Positions 18,956 to 26,975 of a stretch of 64,000 nt of DNA are shown in pieces (position 1 is the first letter of the stretch; each line of letters starts with the position of its first letter). Below the pieces are notes generated by a model, which had not been told where the DNA came from, made no database searches, and saw only the letters and a list, made by a program, of their open reading frames with translations. Source of the DNA: Pimelobacter simplex (lineage in GTDB: Bacteria; Actinomycetota; Actinomycetes; Propionibacteriales; Nocardioidaceae); contig JADCLI010000021.1 of the NCBI GenBank assembly GCA_016803235.1, forward strand, positions 24,297-88,296, written 5' to 3'. Both the position numbers and the translations under genes were made by a program.

Positions 18956-19924
18956 ATGGCAGGCAACTCGAGCCGCAAGGGCGCGATCCGCAAGTCGAGC
19001 AAGAGGCCGCAGGCCGGCTCGGGCGGCCAGGTCCGCCGCGGACTCGCCGGGAAGGGGCCGACACCCAAGGCCGTCGACCGCGAGTACCACAAGGCGCACA
19101 AGATCGCCGAGGCCAAGAAGCGCGCCGAGGCGAAGAAGGGCGGGCGCAGCGGCCCGCGTCGCAAGCCCGGCGGCGACGAGTGGATCGCCGGACGTAACCC
19201 CGTCGTCGAGGCGCTGCGCGAGCGGGTGCCGGTGACGTCGGTGTACGTCGCCGAGGGTGCCGAGCGCGACGGCCGGCTGCGCGAGGTCTTCCGCCTCGCC
19301 GCGGAGAACGGCGTCGGCCTGCTCGAGGTCAGCCGCGGCGAGCTCGACCGGCTCACCGACGGCGCGGTCCACCAGGGTCTCGCGGCCCGGATCCCGGCGT
19401 ACGAGTACGCCCACCCCGACGACCTGCTGGACGCGGCCGACGAGGCCGGCCAGAAGCCGCTGGTCGTCATGCTCGACTCGATCACCGACCCGCGCAACCT
19501 CGGCGCGATCGTCCGCAGCGCGGCCGGTTTCGGCGCCCACGGCGTCGTCATCCCCGAGCGCCGCGCGGCCTCGATGACCGCCGCGGCCTGGAAGACGTCG
19601 GCCGGCGCCGCCGCCCGCTGCCCGGTGGCGCAGACGGTCAACCTGACCCGGCAGATCAAGGCCTACCAGGAGGCCGGCTGCTTCGTCATCGGCCTCGCCG
19701 CCGACGGCGACCTCACCCTGCCCGAGCTGACGGGCGACGCCGACCTGGTCGAGGGCGCGCTGGTGCTGGTCGTCGGCTCCGAGGGCGAGGGACTGTCCCG
19801 GCTGGTCGCGGAGAGCTGCGACCGGCTGATGTCGATCCCGATGGCCGGTGTGCTGGAGTCGCTGAACGCCGGCGTCGCCGCGTCGGTCGCGCTGTACGCC
19901 GTCGCGGAGGCCCGCGCGCGGTAA
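18956..19924 (+). CDS. rlmB: 23S rRNA (guanosine-2'-O-)-methyltransferase RlmB / TrmH family, 322 aa
   Basis: SPOUT methyltransferase that 2'-O-methylates a guanosine in 23S rRNA. Residues 1-70 are a Lys/Arg-rich extension likely to bind RNA. A substrate-binding domain follows (about 75-155), then the knotted catalytic domain with motif 1 SITDPRNLGAIVRSA, motif 2 VVGSEGEGLS and motif 3 IPMAGVLESLNAGVAASVAL. The start ATG 18956 is 1 nt after the cysS stop. The gene order cysS-rlmB is conserved in actinobacteria. Confidence 0.93.
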   Translation: MAGNSSRKGAIRKSSKRPQAGSGGQVRRGLAGKGPTPKAVDREYHKAHKIAEAKKRAEAKKGGRSGPRRKPGGDEWIAGRNPVVEALRERVPVTSVYVAEGAERDGRLREVFRLAAENGVGLLEVSRGELDRLTDGAVHQGLAARIPAYEYAHPDDLLDAADEAGQKPLVVMLDSITDPRNLGAIVRSAAGFGAHGVVIPERRAASMTAAAWKTSAGAAARCPVAQTVNLTRQIKAYQEAGCFVIGLAADGDLTLPELTGDADLVEGALVLVVGSEGEGLSRLVAESCDRLMSIPMAGVLESLNAGVAASVALYAVAEARAR

Positions 19925-19926
19925 CG

Positions 19927-21435
19927 GTGCTCGTGCTCCCGCCCCGCCGTGTCCTCAAGGTCCTCACGTACGTCGGGACCTGGCTGGTCCTGTCCGCCGC
20001 GATCGCGGCCGCGATCTTCCTGCACAGCGAGCGGACCGTCGAGATCGCCAGCCACGAGGCGACGCTCAGTCCCAACCTCTCCGGCGAGGTCGTCGCACGG
20101 ATGGGGCCGGTCCTGCCGGACCTGCGGATGCCGTCGGGCTCGCGGATCGGGGTCGAGGTCGAGCTCGGGAAGACCGACGCCGCGACGCTCGAGGAGCTGA
20201 CCCGCCGGTACGCCGCGATCGCGTCGCAGCCCGAGGGACAGGTCGCCGTGGCCCAGCGCGCCGTCGAGACCATGGCGCGCGCCGCCCTCCTGCAGGGCGC
20301 CGTGCTCGGCGCCGTACCGCTGCTGGTGTGGGGCCTCGTCGGCCGGTCGCGGCGACGCGAGCTGTACGCCGCGCTGCCGACCCGTCGCGGAGTGGCCGTC
20401 TCGGTCCTGGCGGCCGCGCTCGTGGTCGCGGCCGTCGTCCCCTACGGCTGGGGGCGCACCGAGCGGCCGGCGGAGCGCTGGATCGCGCTCGGCGACTTCC
20501 TCGGCCCCGAGGTGCCCCTGCCCGACGAGCTGGACGAGGTCGAGGTGATGACCGACGCGACGACCGCCCAGTCGCGGCGGCTGATCGAGAGCGGCATCAG
20601 CAGCTACGACGAGAGCCTGCGGTTCTACTCCGAGGCGGCCGACGACGCCGCGCTGCTCGACCTGCGACAGCCCGAGGAGGGGGAGACCGTCGCCGTCCTG
20701 GTCTCCGACCGCCACGACAACGTCGGCATGGACAAGGTCGCCCGGGCGATCGCCGACACCGCGGGTGCGACCGCCGTCCTCGACGCCGGCGACGACACCT
20801 CCACCGGCAGCCGGTGGGAGGCCTTCTCGCTGGACTCCCTCGCGGCCACGTTCAAGGACTTCGACGGGCGCTGGGCGGTCGCCGGCAACCACGACAACGG
20901 CGGCTTCGTGCGCAGCCACCTGGAGGACCTCGGCTGGACCTACTTCGACGACGAGGTGATCGACGGGCCCGGCGGCTCGCGGATCCTCGGCGTCGACGAC
21001 CCGCGCTCCAGCGGTCTCGGGGACTGGCGGGACCAGACCGGGTTGAGCTTCAGCGAGGTCGCCGAGCTGCTCGGCGACGCCGCGTGCGCCGCCGACGAGG
21101 AGGGCGAGCGGGTCAACACCCTGCTCGTCCACGACGCCAACATCGCCAAGCCGGCGCTGCAGCGCGGCTGCGTCGACCTCGTCCTCGGCGGCCACGTGCA
21201 CGTGCAGACCGGTCCGACCGCTGTCACCGCCGAGGACGGCCGGACCGGCTACACCTACACCCTCGGCACGACCGGGGGTGCGGCGTACGCCATCGCCATC
21301 GGCAGCAAGCTCCGCCGGCCCGCCAGCATCGCGCTGGTCACCTACCGCGACGGCCGGCCCGCCGGCATCCAGTCCATCACCCTGCAGCCGAACGGCCGCT
21401 TCGAGGTCGACCCCTGGGCGGCGCTCACCTACTGA
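19927..21435 (+). CDS. Membrane metallophosphoesterase, 502 aa
   Basis: Two membrane segments (about 12-35 and 118-165) precede a calcineurin-like phosphoesterase domain (about 255-460). Metal motifs are in order: DRH, AGDD, GNHDNG and GGHVHVQTG (GHxH). The DxH and GD motifs are slightly altered but keep the ligands. It starts at GTG 19927, 2 nt after rlmB, so it is probably translated from the same transcript. Substrate unknown; nucleotide or phospholipid head-groups are possible. Orientation suggests the catalytic domain faces outside. Confidence 0.85.
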   Translation: MLVLPPRRVLKVLTYVGTWLVLSAAIAAAIFLHSERTVEIASHEATLSPNLSGEVVARMGPVLPDLRMPSGSRIGVEVELGKTDAATLEELTRRYAAIASQPEGQVAVAQRAVETMARAALLQGAVLGAVPLLVWGLVGRSRRRELYAALPTRRGVAVSVLAAALVVAAVVPYGWGRTERPAERWIALGDFLGPEVPLPDELDEVEVMTDATTAQSRRLIESGISSYDESLRFYSEAADDAALLDLRQPEEGETVAVLVSDRHDNVGMDKVARAIADTAGATAVLDAGDDTSTGSRWEAFSLDSLAATFKDFDGRWAVAGNHDNGGFVRSHLEDLGWTYFDDEVIDGPGGSRILGVDDPRSSGLGDWRDQTGLSFSEVAELLGDAACAADEEGERVNTLLVHDANIAKPALQRGCVDLVLGGHVHVQTGPTAVTAEDGRTGYTYTLGTTGGAAYAIAIGSKLRRPASIALVTYRDGRPAGIQSITLQPNGRFEVDPWAALTY

Positions 21436-21529
21436 GTCACCGGATTCGTGTTTGGTGAGGGTTCCCCTAGTGTGTCCCCGACATTCGTGTGGGTGACTCG
21501 GGACCGCCCCTGCTCGGAAAGGTTCCAGC

Positions 21530-22039
21530 ATGCTCGATCTCGGACGTGGCCTCCTCGGCCGCATCATCGGTGGAGTCCTCAGCCTCGCGGTCGCCCTCGC
21601 GGCGTACTTCATCTTCTTCAAGGGGCAGGAGAAGGTGGAGGAGGCGAAGGCCCCGAAGGTCGGTGAGTGCCTGGCGGTCACCGGGACCTTCAACGCCGAG
21701 CACACCGAGCACCCCTGCGACAGCGCCGAGGCCGACTACGAGGTCGTGGCCGACGACGGCAAGTGCGACCCCGACGCCGAGACGCCGTACAAGATCTCGC
21801 TCGGCAACGACCGCTCCAGCGGCAACGTGGCCGACCTGTGCCTGGCCCTGAACGTGGCGAAGGGCGACTGCTTCGACTACAGCGCGGAGGACAAGGTCGA
21901 CTGCGCGACGACCACGGGCACCTCGACCGTGGTGAAGGTGACCCGGGTCGGCAAGGCCGGGGAGCAGTGCGCCAACCCTGCCCAGCCCCTCGAGAACAAG
22001 ACCCGCGGGACCCTGTTCTGCCTGGTGCCGAACGCCTGA
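21530..22039 (+). CDS. LppU/SCO3897-family membrane protein, 169 aa
   Basis: One N-terminal membrane helix (about 10-32) and an outside domain with six Cys (C44, C55 and others) likely to form three disulphides: VGECLAV, HPCDS, DGKCD, LCLAL, DCFDY, GEQCAN and a terminal LFCLV. This layout matches the LppU/SCO3897 family of exported actinobacterial proteins of unknown role. It has no lipobox. The gap upstream holds GAGTCACC (21434-21441) facing GGTGACTC (21492-21499) and a repeated ATTCGTGT, with TAGTGT (21469-21474) as a possible -10. Confidence 0.7.
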   Translation: MLDLGRGLLGRIIGGVLSLAVALAAYFIFFKGQEKVEEAKAPKVGECLAVTGTFNAEHTEHPCDSAEADYEVVADDGKCDPDAETPYKISLGNDRSSGNVADLCLALNVAKGDCFDYSAEDKVDCATTTGTSTVVKVTRVGKAGEQCANPAQPLENKTRGTLFCLVPNA

Positions 22040-22145
22040 GCGCGGCACCTCCAGGGACGGTCGGGCCTCTCGGGGCCCGGCCGCTCCGCGACGTTGCGGA
22101 CATTTGGTCCGGTACGACGCCGCGGCCCTAGGCTGGGCACCGCAA

Positions 22146-22224
22146 TCCCCGGTTGGTCTGCCGGCAGGGCCCGCCTGACTTTGAATCAGGACAAGCGACG
22201 TAGGTTCGACTCCTACCCGGGGAG
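22146..22224 (+). tRNA. tRNA-Gln (anticodon UUG)
   Basis: Acceptor TCCCCGG (22146-22152) pairs fully with CCGGGGA (22217-22223); discriminator G at 22224. The D stem is GGTC/GGCC. The anticodon stem CCTGA/TCAGG encloses CTTTGAA, giving anticodon TTG. The T arm is GTAGG-TTCGACT-CCTAC. The U1-A72 pair and G73 fit glutamine identity. CCA is not encoded. At 79 nt it is longer than usual because the variable loop is 9 nt (ACAAGCGAC) and two bases separate the D and anticodon stems. Confidence 0.8.
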
Positions 22225-22252
22225 CTCATCGCCCCTTTCCGCCGCCGCGGGC

Positions 22253-22600
22253 TCACAGGTCGGTGACCCACCAGGGGGCGTCGGGTCCGGCCCGCAGGGG
22301 GACGACGGTGAGCGCCGCGGTGCAGCACCCGGCCCTCCCAGGCCTCGGGGATGCCCCGGGTCAGGTCGACCGGGTCCACCTGCGGGCTGACCGCCGGTGA
22401 CGGGCGGACTCCACGACGCGCAGGGGCAGGTCGAGGACCCGGCCCGGAGGAAGGAGCCGGCCGCGATCGCCCCGAGGAGCTGGCCTGCGGCACGCCGGCG
22501 ACCAGCGTGTCGCCGACCTCGAGGTCCTCGCTGTCGAGCCGACCGGTCCGGCCGTCGCCGGGCCGTGGCCTCGACGTGGCGGACGGCTGCGTCGCGGGGC
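22253..22600 (-). pseudogene. Decayed gene remnant between tRNA-Gln and the DUF5999 gene
   Basis: On the minus strand, protein-like stretches lie in different frames: LDSEDLEVGDTLVAGVP near the 5' end, then RVLDLPLRVVESA, then VDPVDLTRGIPEAWEGRVLH, and LRAGPDAPWWVTDL before a TGA at 22253. No single frame joins them, which suggests several small indels. I do not recognise the ancestral family. Sequence error is an alternative. The stretch 22225-22604 holds no other gene. Confidence 0.35.
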
Positions 22601-22604
22601 GTGG

Positions 22605-22784
22605 TCAGGCTGACCGCGGCAGGGACATCACCCGTCCCTCGGGCGTGAGGTACGCGCCGTCGTCGAACAGGATGACGCCGTTGCAGAGCCGGCACCAGCC
22701 CTGCTCGCTGTGGTCGGCGGTCACGTGGGCGGTGCAGCAGTCGGGGTCCCCGGCGGCCGGGCACTCGGGTGAGTGGTCACACAT
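22605..22784 (-). CDS. DUF5999-family small protein, 59 aa
   Basis: Short Cys-rich cytoplasmic protein: MCDHSPECPAAGDPDCC at the start, then SEQGWCRLCNGVILFDDGAY and LTPEGRV. This matches the DUF5999 pattern common in Streptomyces and relatives, with extra Cys pairs that could bind zinc. Start ATG 22784 has a good ribosome site (GGGAG) upstream. It is divergent from the ABC operon. Function unknown in all relatives I know of. Confidence 0.72.
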   Translation of the reverse strand: MCDHSPECPAAGDPDCCTAHVTADHSEQGWCRLCNGVILFDDGAYLTPEGRVMSLPRSA

Positions 22785-22951
22785 CGTCGTGCTCCCTTTC
22801 GATCGTTCACTTTCCATCTCCGTGATACGCCTCATCGGCCGCAGATGCACGCGCTTTCGCCGAACTGTGGAAATCCGTCCCCCATGGTGGTGGGGAAAAC
22901 CCCACTCCCGATCGGCAGGCCAGGCCCATCGAGCGCGGCGCCCGTGGTTCC

Positions 22952-22957
22952 TAGCGT
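22952..22957 (+). promoter_or_regulatory. -10 element (TAGCGT) of the ABC/TCS operon
   Basis: TAGCGT lies 34 nt before ATG 22992, leaving a short leader with a ribosome site (CAGGAG). Upstream, GTGGGG-AAAA-CCCCAC (22890-22905) is a perfect 6-bp dyad that could be an operator. Confidence 0.45.
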
Positions 22958-22991
22958 CGGAGGCACCAGATCCCGCACTCCAGGAGCAGCC

Positions 22992-23732
22992 ATGTCCGAC
23001 ACCGCGCTCGAGGTCCAGGACCTCACCCGTACCTACGGCTCCGGCGACAACACCGTCGCCGCGCTCGCCGGCATCGACCTCGCCTTCCGGCGGGGTACCT
23101 TCACCGCCGTGATGGGGCCGTCCGGCTCCGGCAAGTCGACCTTCCTGTCCTGCGCCGCCGGACTGGACCGCCCGACCCGCGGGCGGGTGCTGGTCGGCGG
23201 CACGGACGTCACCGACTGGGACGAGGAGCGACGTACCCGGCTGCGCCGCGAGCGGATCGGATTCGTCTTCCAGGGCTTCCACCTGCTGCCGTACCTCTCG
23301 GCCGTCGAGAACGTCGGCCTGCCCAGCCGGCTCGCCGGCAAGCGCGTCGACCGCGAGCGGGTGCGGCAGCTGCTCGACCGGGTCGGGCTCGCCGACCGGG
23401 CGCACCACCTGCCGGGCAGCCTCTCCGGCGGGCAGCAGCAGCGGGTCGCGATCGCCCGGGCGCTGCTCACCGCGCCCGACGTCCTGCTCGCCGACGAGCC
23501 CACCGGCGCCCTCGACTCGGCCACCGCGCGCCAGGTCCTCGGGGTGCTGCGCGGCAGTGTCGCCGACCTCGGCCAGACCGTGGTGATGGTGACCCACGAC
23601 CCGGTCGCGGCGTCGTACGCCGACGAGGTGGTCTTCCTCGTCGACGGCCGGGTCGCGGGCCGGATGGCCCACCCCACCGCCGACGCCGTCGCCGGGCAGA
23701 TGGCCCACCTCGACGAGCTGGTGTCGGCATGA
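22992..23732 (+). CDS. ABC transporter ATP-binding protein (MacB/LolD type), 246 aa
   Basis: ATPase of an export or lipoprotein/peptide-handling ABC system. Walker A GPSGSGKST (about 43-51), Q-loop FVFQGFHLL, signature LSGGQQQRVAIARAL, Walker B VLLADEPTGALD and the switch His in VTHD are all intact. The motif order and the ADEPTGALD sequence are typical of the MacB/LolD/BceA group. It overlaps the permease by 4 nt and is followed by its own sensor and regulator, as in antimicrobial-peptide response modules. Confidence 0.93.
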   Translation: MSDTALEVQDLTRTYGSGDNTVAALAGIDLAFRRGTFTAVMGPSGSGKSTFLSCAAGLDRPTRGRVLVGGTDVTDWDEERRTRLRRERIGFVFQGFHLLPYLSAVENVGLPSRLAGKRVDRERVRQLLDRVGLADRAHHLPGSLSGGQQQRVAIARALLTAPDVLLADEPTGALDSATARQVLGVLRGSVADLGQTVVMVTHDPVAASYADEVVFLVDGRVAGRMAHPTADAVAGQMAHLDELVSA

Positions 23733-25054
23733 GCGCCGCGATGAGCGGCCTGGCCCTGCGCAGCCTGCGCCACCGGCCGAGGGCCGCCGTCGCCACCTTC
23801 CTGGCGGTCCTGCTCGGCACGCTGCTGATCGGCTCCTTCGCCACGCTGGCGGAGTCCTCGGGCTCCGCGTCCGGCGCCGACGCCGACACCCTGGTCATCC
23901 TCGGCGCCGTCGTCGGCGGGTGGGGCTCGGTCATCGTGCTCTTCTCGGTCGCCTCGACCGTCGGGATCACCACCACCCAACGCGCCACCGAGATCGGCCT
24001 GCTGCGCACCATCGGGGCCACGCCCCGCCAGGCCCGCCGGTTGATCGCCCGCGAGACCGGCGCGATCGCCGTCGCCGCTGCCGTCCTCGGCGCCCTGCTC
24101 GCCGCCGTGGGCGGCCGCGCGCTCTTCGAGCTGATCCGGTCCGGCGGGCTGGTCTCCGAGCGCACGGAGCACGATGCCGGGCCGGTCTCGGTCGCGGGCG
24201 CCGCGCTCCTCGTCCTCCTGGTCTCCGCCGTCGCCGCGGGCGTCGCCGCCCGTCGCGCGACCCGCGGCCCCGCCGCGGTCGTGGCCCGCGAGAGCGCCGG
24301 TGAGCAGGGCCGGATGCGGTGGTGGCGGGTCGCGATCGCGCTGCTGCTGATCGGGTACGGCCTCGCGATGGCCGTCCTCACCATCACGGTGACCGCCCAC
24401 GACACCGACCCGTACGCCGCGATGTCGACCAGTGGCTCCAGCTCGATCCTCGTCGGCGTCGGCCTGGCCGTCCTCGCGCCGGTCCTGCTGCGGTGGGGCG
24501 CCGGCCCGGTGCGCCTGCTGGCCGGTACGTCGGCGACGGCGCACCTGGCGTCGTACAACACCCTCCGTCGGGCGCACCTGCTCGCCGGCGTGCTCGCCCC
24601 CGTCGTGGTGCTCACCTCGGCCGCCGTCGGGACCCTGATGCTCGTCGACATCGACCAGCGCACCCTGCCGGGCGGCACCGCGGACAGCGACACGATCAAC
24701 CTGCTCAACAACGTCGTCGTCGGCATGGTGTCGCTGTTCGCCGCGATCATGGTGGTCAACGCGTTCGTCGCCACGATCGCGCACCGCCGCGAGGAGCTCC
24801 ACCGGCTGCGGCTGCTGGGCGCCACGCCCCACCAGGTCCGCGGATCGGTGGTCGCGGAGGCCGGGGTCGTCGCCGTCGTCGGCGTCGTGCTCGGGACCCT
24901 GGCCGCCCTCACCACGGTCGTCCCGTTCGCGGTCGCCCGGCACGAGGGCGTGGTCCCGGACGGTGGCCTGTGGCTGGCGCCCGCCGTGGTCGCCGGGGTC
25001 GTCGCGCTCACCGTGGGCTCGGCGCGCGGGGCGGTCCGGGGCGCCGTCCGGTGA
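23729..25054 (+). CDS. FtsX-like ABC transporter permease, 441 aa
   Basis: Membrane partner of the preceding ATPase, with about eight helices in two FtsX-type blocks. The first block (about 60-145) includes ATEIGLLRTIGATPRQARRL and the second (about 320-440) HRREELHRLRLLGATPHQVRG; these coupling-helix motifs contact the ATPase. The loop between them is moderate, not the large extracellular domain of BceB. ATG 23729 overlaps the previous stop by 4 nt, and GTGA at 25051 couples the next gene. Confidence 0.9.
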   Translation: MSAAMSGLALRSLRHRPRAAVATFLAVLLGTLLIGSFATLAESSGSASGADADTLVILGAVVGGWGSVIVLFSVASTVGITTTQRATEIGLLRTIGATPRQARRLIARETGAIAVAAAVLGALLAAVGGRALFELIRSGGLVSERTEHDAGPVSVAGAALLVLLVSAVAAGVAARRATRGPAAVVARESAGEQGRMRWWRVAIALLLIGYGLAMAVLTITVTAHDTDPYAAMSTSGSSSILVGVGLAVLAPVLLRWGAGPVRLLAGTSATAHLASYNTLRRAHLLAGVLAPVVVLTSAAVGTLMLVDIDQRTLPGGTADSDTINLLNNVVVGMVSLFAAIMVVNAFVATIAHRREELHRLRLLGATPHQVRGSVVAEAGVVAVVGVVLGTLAALTTVVPFAVARHEGVVPDGGLWLAPAVVAGVVALTVGSARGAVRGAVR

Positions 25055-26262
25055 CAGACTGGCCCGCGATGGACGCCACGGTCACGGTCGACGCACTGAC
25101 GCAGCGGCTGCGGCTGACGCTGCTCTCCGCCGGGTACGCCGTGTCCTTCGTCCCCTCGCTGGCGCTGGCGATCCTCACCCTGCTCTCCGTGCCGCTCGGG
25201 CTCGCCGGCGTCGGCTTCGTGCTGGCGCTGGCCGCGGTCCCGGCCACCGCGGCGCTGACCGCGGTCCACCGCCGGCTCAGCGGCCGGCTGCTGGGGGAGA
25301 GCATCACGGCGTCGTACGCGCCCGCCCGCGGGGCCGCACTGGTGCGGCCGGCGTACTGGCTGCGGGACCCGGCGCGGTGGCGCGACTTCGGGTTCCTGTG
25401 CTTCTCGGCCACCGGCGGCTTCGTGATGTCGCTGGTCCCGGTCGCGCTGCTGACGACCCCGATCACCTGGGTGATCCTCGCGTTCACCGCGGGGGACTGG
25501 ATGTGGGTGCTCATGGTGCTCTTCACCGGCCCCCTGCTGCTGACCTGGTGGGTCACCACCGACCCACTGGTCCACGCTCGCGCCCGGGCCGAGCGCGCCC
25601 TCCTCGGCCACGGGCGGGTCGCCGAGCTCGAGGAGCGGGTCGGGCAGGTCGAGGAGTCCCGGGCCGAGACGCTCGACCACTCCGCCGCCGAGGTACGCCG
25701 CATCGAGCGCGACCTGCACGACGGCGCCCAGGCCAGGATCGCGTCGGTGGGGATGAGCGTCGGGCTCGCGGAGAAGCTGCTCCAGACCGACCCCGAGGCC
25801 GCCGCCGCGCTGCTGCGCGAGGCGCGCGAGACCACGATGGACGCCCTCGACGACCTGCGCTCGGTCGTCCGCGGCATCCACCCGCCGGTGCTCGCGGACC
25901 GCGGCCTGGCCGGTGCGATCGAGGCGCTGGCGCTCGCGCTGCCGGTCCCGGTGGCGGTGGCGGTCGACGTACCCCGCCTGCCGGCGCCCGTCGAGTCCGC
26001 CGCCTACTTCGCCGTCGCCGAGTGCCTCGCCAACACCGTCAAGCACGCGGCCGCGAGCCGCGCCTGGGTGACGGGGACCTACGACGACGGTCGGCTGCGC
26101 CTGGTCGCCGGCGACGACGGCCGCGGTGGCGCCGACCCCCGCGGCTCCGGGCTCGCCGGGGTCGCGCGCCGGCTCGGCGCCTTCGACGGCACCCTCGTCG
26201 TCGACAGTCCCACCGGTGGGCCCACCACGGCCCGGATGGAGCTGCCGTGCCCGACCACGTGA
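25051..26262 (+). CDS. NarL-type sensor histidine kinase (HisKA_3), 403 aa
   Basis: Four or five membrane helices (about 20-175) precede a coiled-coil (about 190-220), a HisKA_3 dimerisation domain with IERDLHDGAQARIASVGMS (phospho-His in the DLHDG motif) and an HATPase domain with NTVKHAAASRAWV and the G-box GSGLAGVARRLGAFDG. The N-terminal membrane region resembles the sensor-domain type seen in actinobacterial LiaS/NarS-like kinases. GTG 25051 overlaps the permease stop by 4 nt; ATG 25069 is an alternative start. It probably senses the envelope stress handled by the exporter. Confidence 0.88.
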   Translation: MTDWPAMDATVTVDALTQRLRLTLLSAGYAVSFVPSLALAILTLLSVPLGLAGVGFVLALAAVPATAALTAVHRRLSGRLLGESITASYAPARGAALVRPAYWLRDPARWRDFGFLCFSATGGFVMSLVPVALLTTPITWVILAFTAGDWMWVLMVLFTGPLLLTWWVTTDPLVHARARAERALLGHGRVAELEERVGQVEESRAETLDHSAAEVRRIERDLHDGAQARIASVGMSVGLAEKLLQTDPEAAAALLREARETTMDALDDLRSVVRGIHPPVLADRGLAGAIEALALALPVPVAVAVDVPRLPAPVESAAYFAVAECLANTVKHAAASRAWVTGTYDDGRLRLVAGDDGRGGADPRGSGLAGVARRLGAFDGTLVVDSPTGGPTTARMELPCPTT

Positions 26263-26909
26263 CCGGACTGAGAGCCGTGCTCGCCGAGGACCAGGCGCTG
26301 CTGCGCGTGGGTCTCACCCGGATCCTCGAGTCGGGTGGGATCTCGGTCGTCGAGGCCGTGGGCGACGCGCCCTCGCTGGCCCGGGCGCTGGCCCGCGACG
26401 ACATCGACATCGCGGTGGTCGACGTACGCCTCCCGCCGACGCACACCACGGAGGGCCTGGAGGCCGCGACCACCGTGCGGGCGGCGCGACGGGCGTTCCC
26501 GGTGCTGGTCCTCAGCCAGTGGGTGGAGCCGATCTACGCCCGCGACCTGCTGGCCGGGGGAGAGGGAGCGATCGGGTACCTGCTCAAGGACCGGGTCGCC
26601 GACGTCGACGGCTTCCTCGCCGCCGTCCACCAGGTCGCCTCGGGCGGCACGGTGCTCGACCCGGAGGTGGTCGCCACCCTCGTCTCGGCGCGGTCGCGAC
26701 CCCTGGACCGGCTCACCGACCGCGAGCGGGAGGTGCTCACCCTGATGGGCGAGGGCCGTTCGAACGCCGCGATCGCCGCCCGGCTGGTCGTCACCGAGAA
26801 GGCGGTCGGCAAGCACATCAACAACATCTTCACCAAGCTGGACCTGCCCCAGGCCGCCGACGACAACCGCCGGGTCCTGGCCGTGCTGGCCTGGCTCGAC
26901 GGACGCTGA
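26259..26909 (+). CDS. NarL/LuxR-family response regulator, 216 aa
   Basis: Receiver domain with E11/D12, phospho-acceptor Asp in IAVVDVRLPP and Lys in GYLLKDRVADV; LuxR-type helix-turn-helix with LTDREREVLTLMGEGRSNAAIAARL and VTEKAVGKHINNIFTKLDL. The GTG at 26259 overlaps the kinase stop by 4 nt. It completes a four-gene module: ATPase, permease, kinase, regulator. Likely target is the module's own promoter near 22952. Confidence 0.92.
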   Translation: MTGLRAVLAEDQALLRVGLTRILESGGISVVEAVGDAPSLARALARDDIDIAVVDVRLPPTHTTEGLEAATTVRAARRAFPVLVLSQWVEPIYARDLLAGGEGAIGYLLKDRVADVDGFLAAVHQVASGGTVLDPEVVATLVSARSRPLDRLTDREREVLTLMGEGRSNAAIAARLVVTEKAVGKHINNIFTKLDLPQAADDNRRVLAVLAWLDGR

Positions 26910-26963
26910 CGCGGCCCACCCGCACGGCGCCGGTCCGGCCGTCTCCTTCGTCCCGGCGGTCGT

Positions 26964-26969
26964 TAGGGT
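26964..26969 (+). promoter_or_regulatory. glmU -10 element (TAGGGT)
   Basis: TAGGGT ends 6 nt before GTG 26976, a leaderless-type arrangement. Confidence 0.6.
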
Positions 26970-26975
26970 GACCGG

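Noticed and set aside
19663-21705. Long open frame (680 codons) on the minus strand opposite the rlmB end, the phosphoesterase gene and the LppU-type gene start
   Set aside because: Its composition is Gly/Ala/Arg/Val-rich with no domain, and it runs opposite clear genes; GC-rich DNA makes such antisense frames common.
22146-22224. tRNA-Phe (GAA) reading of the same tRNA
   Set aside because: Shifting the anticodon to GAA breaks the anticodon stem, whereas TTG keeps a perfect 5-bp stem.
22253-22600. A real minus-strand protein of about 180 aa in a single frame
   Set aside because: The best-looking protein segments lie in different frames, and the one continuous frame is Arg/Pro/Gly-rich and featureless.
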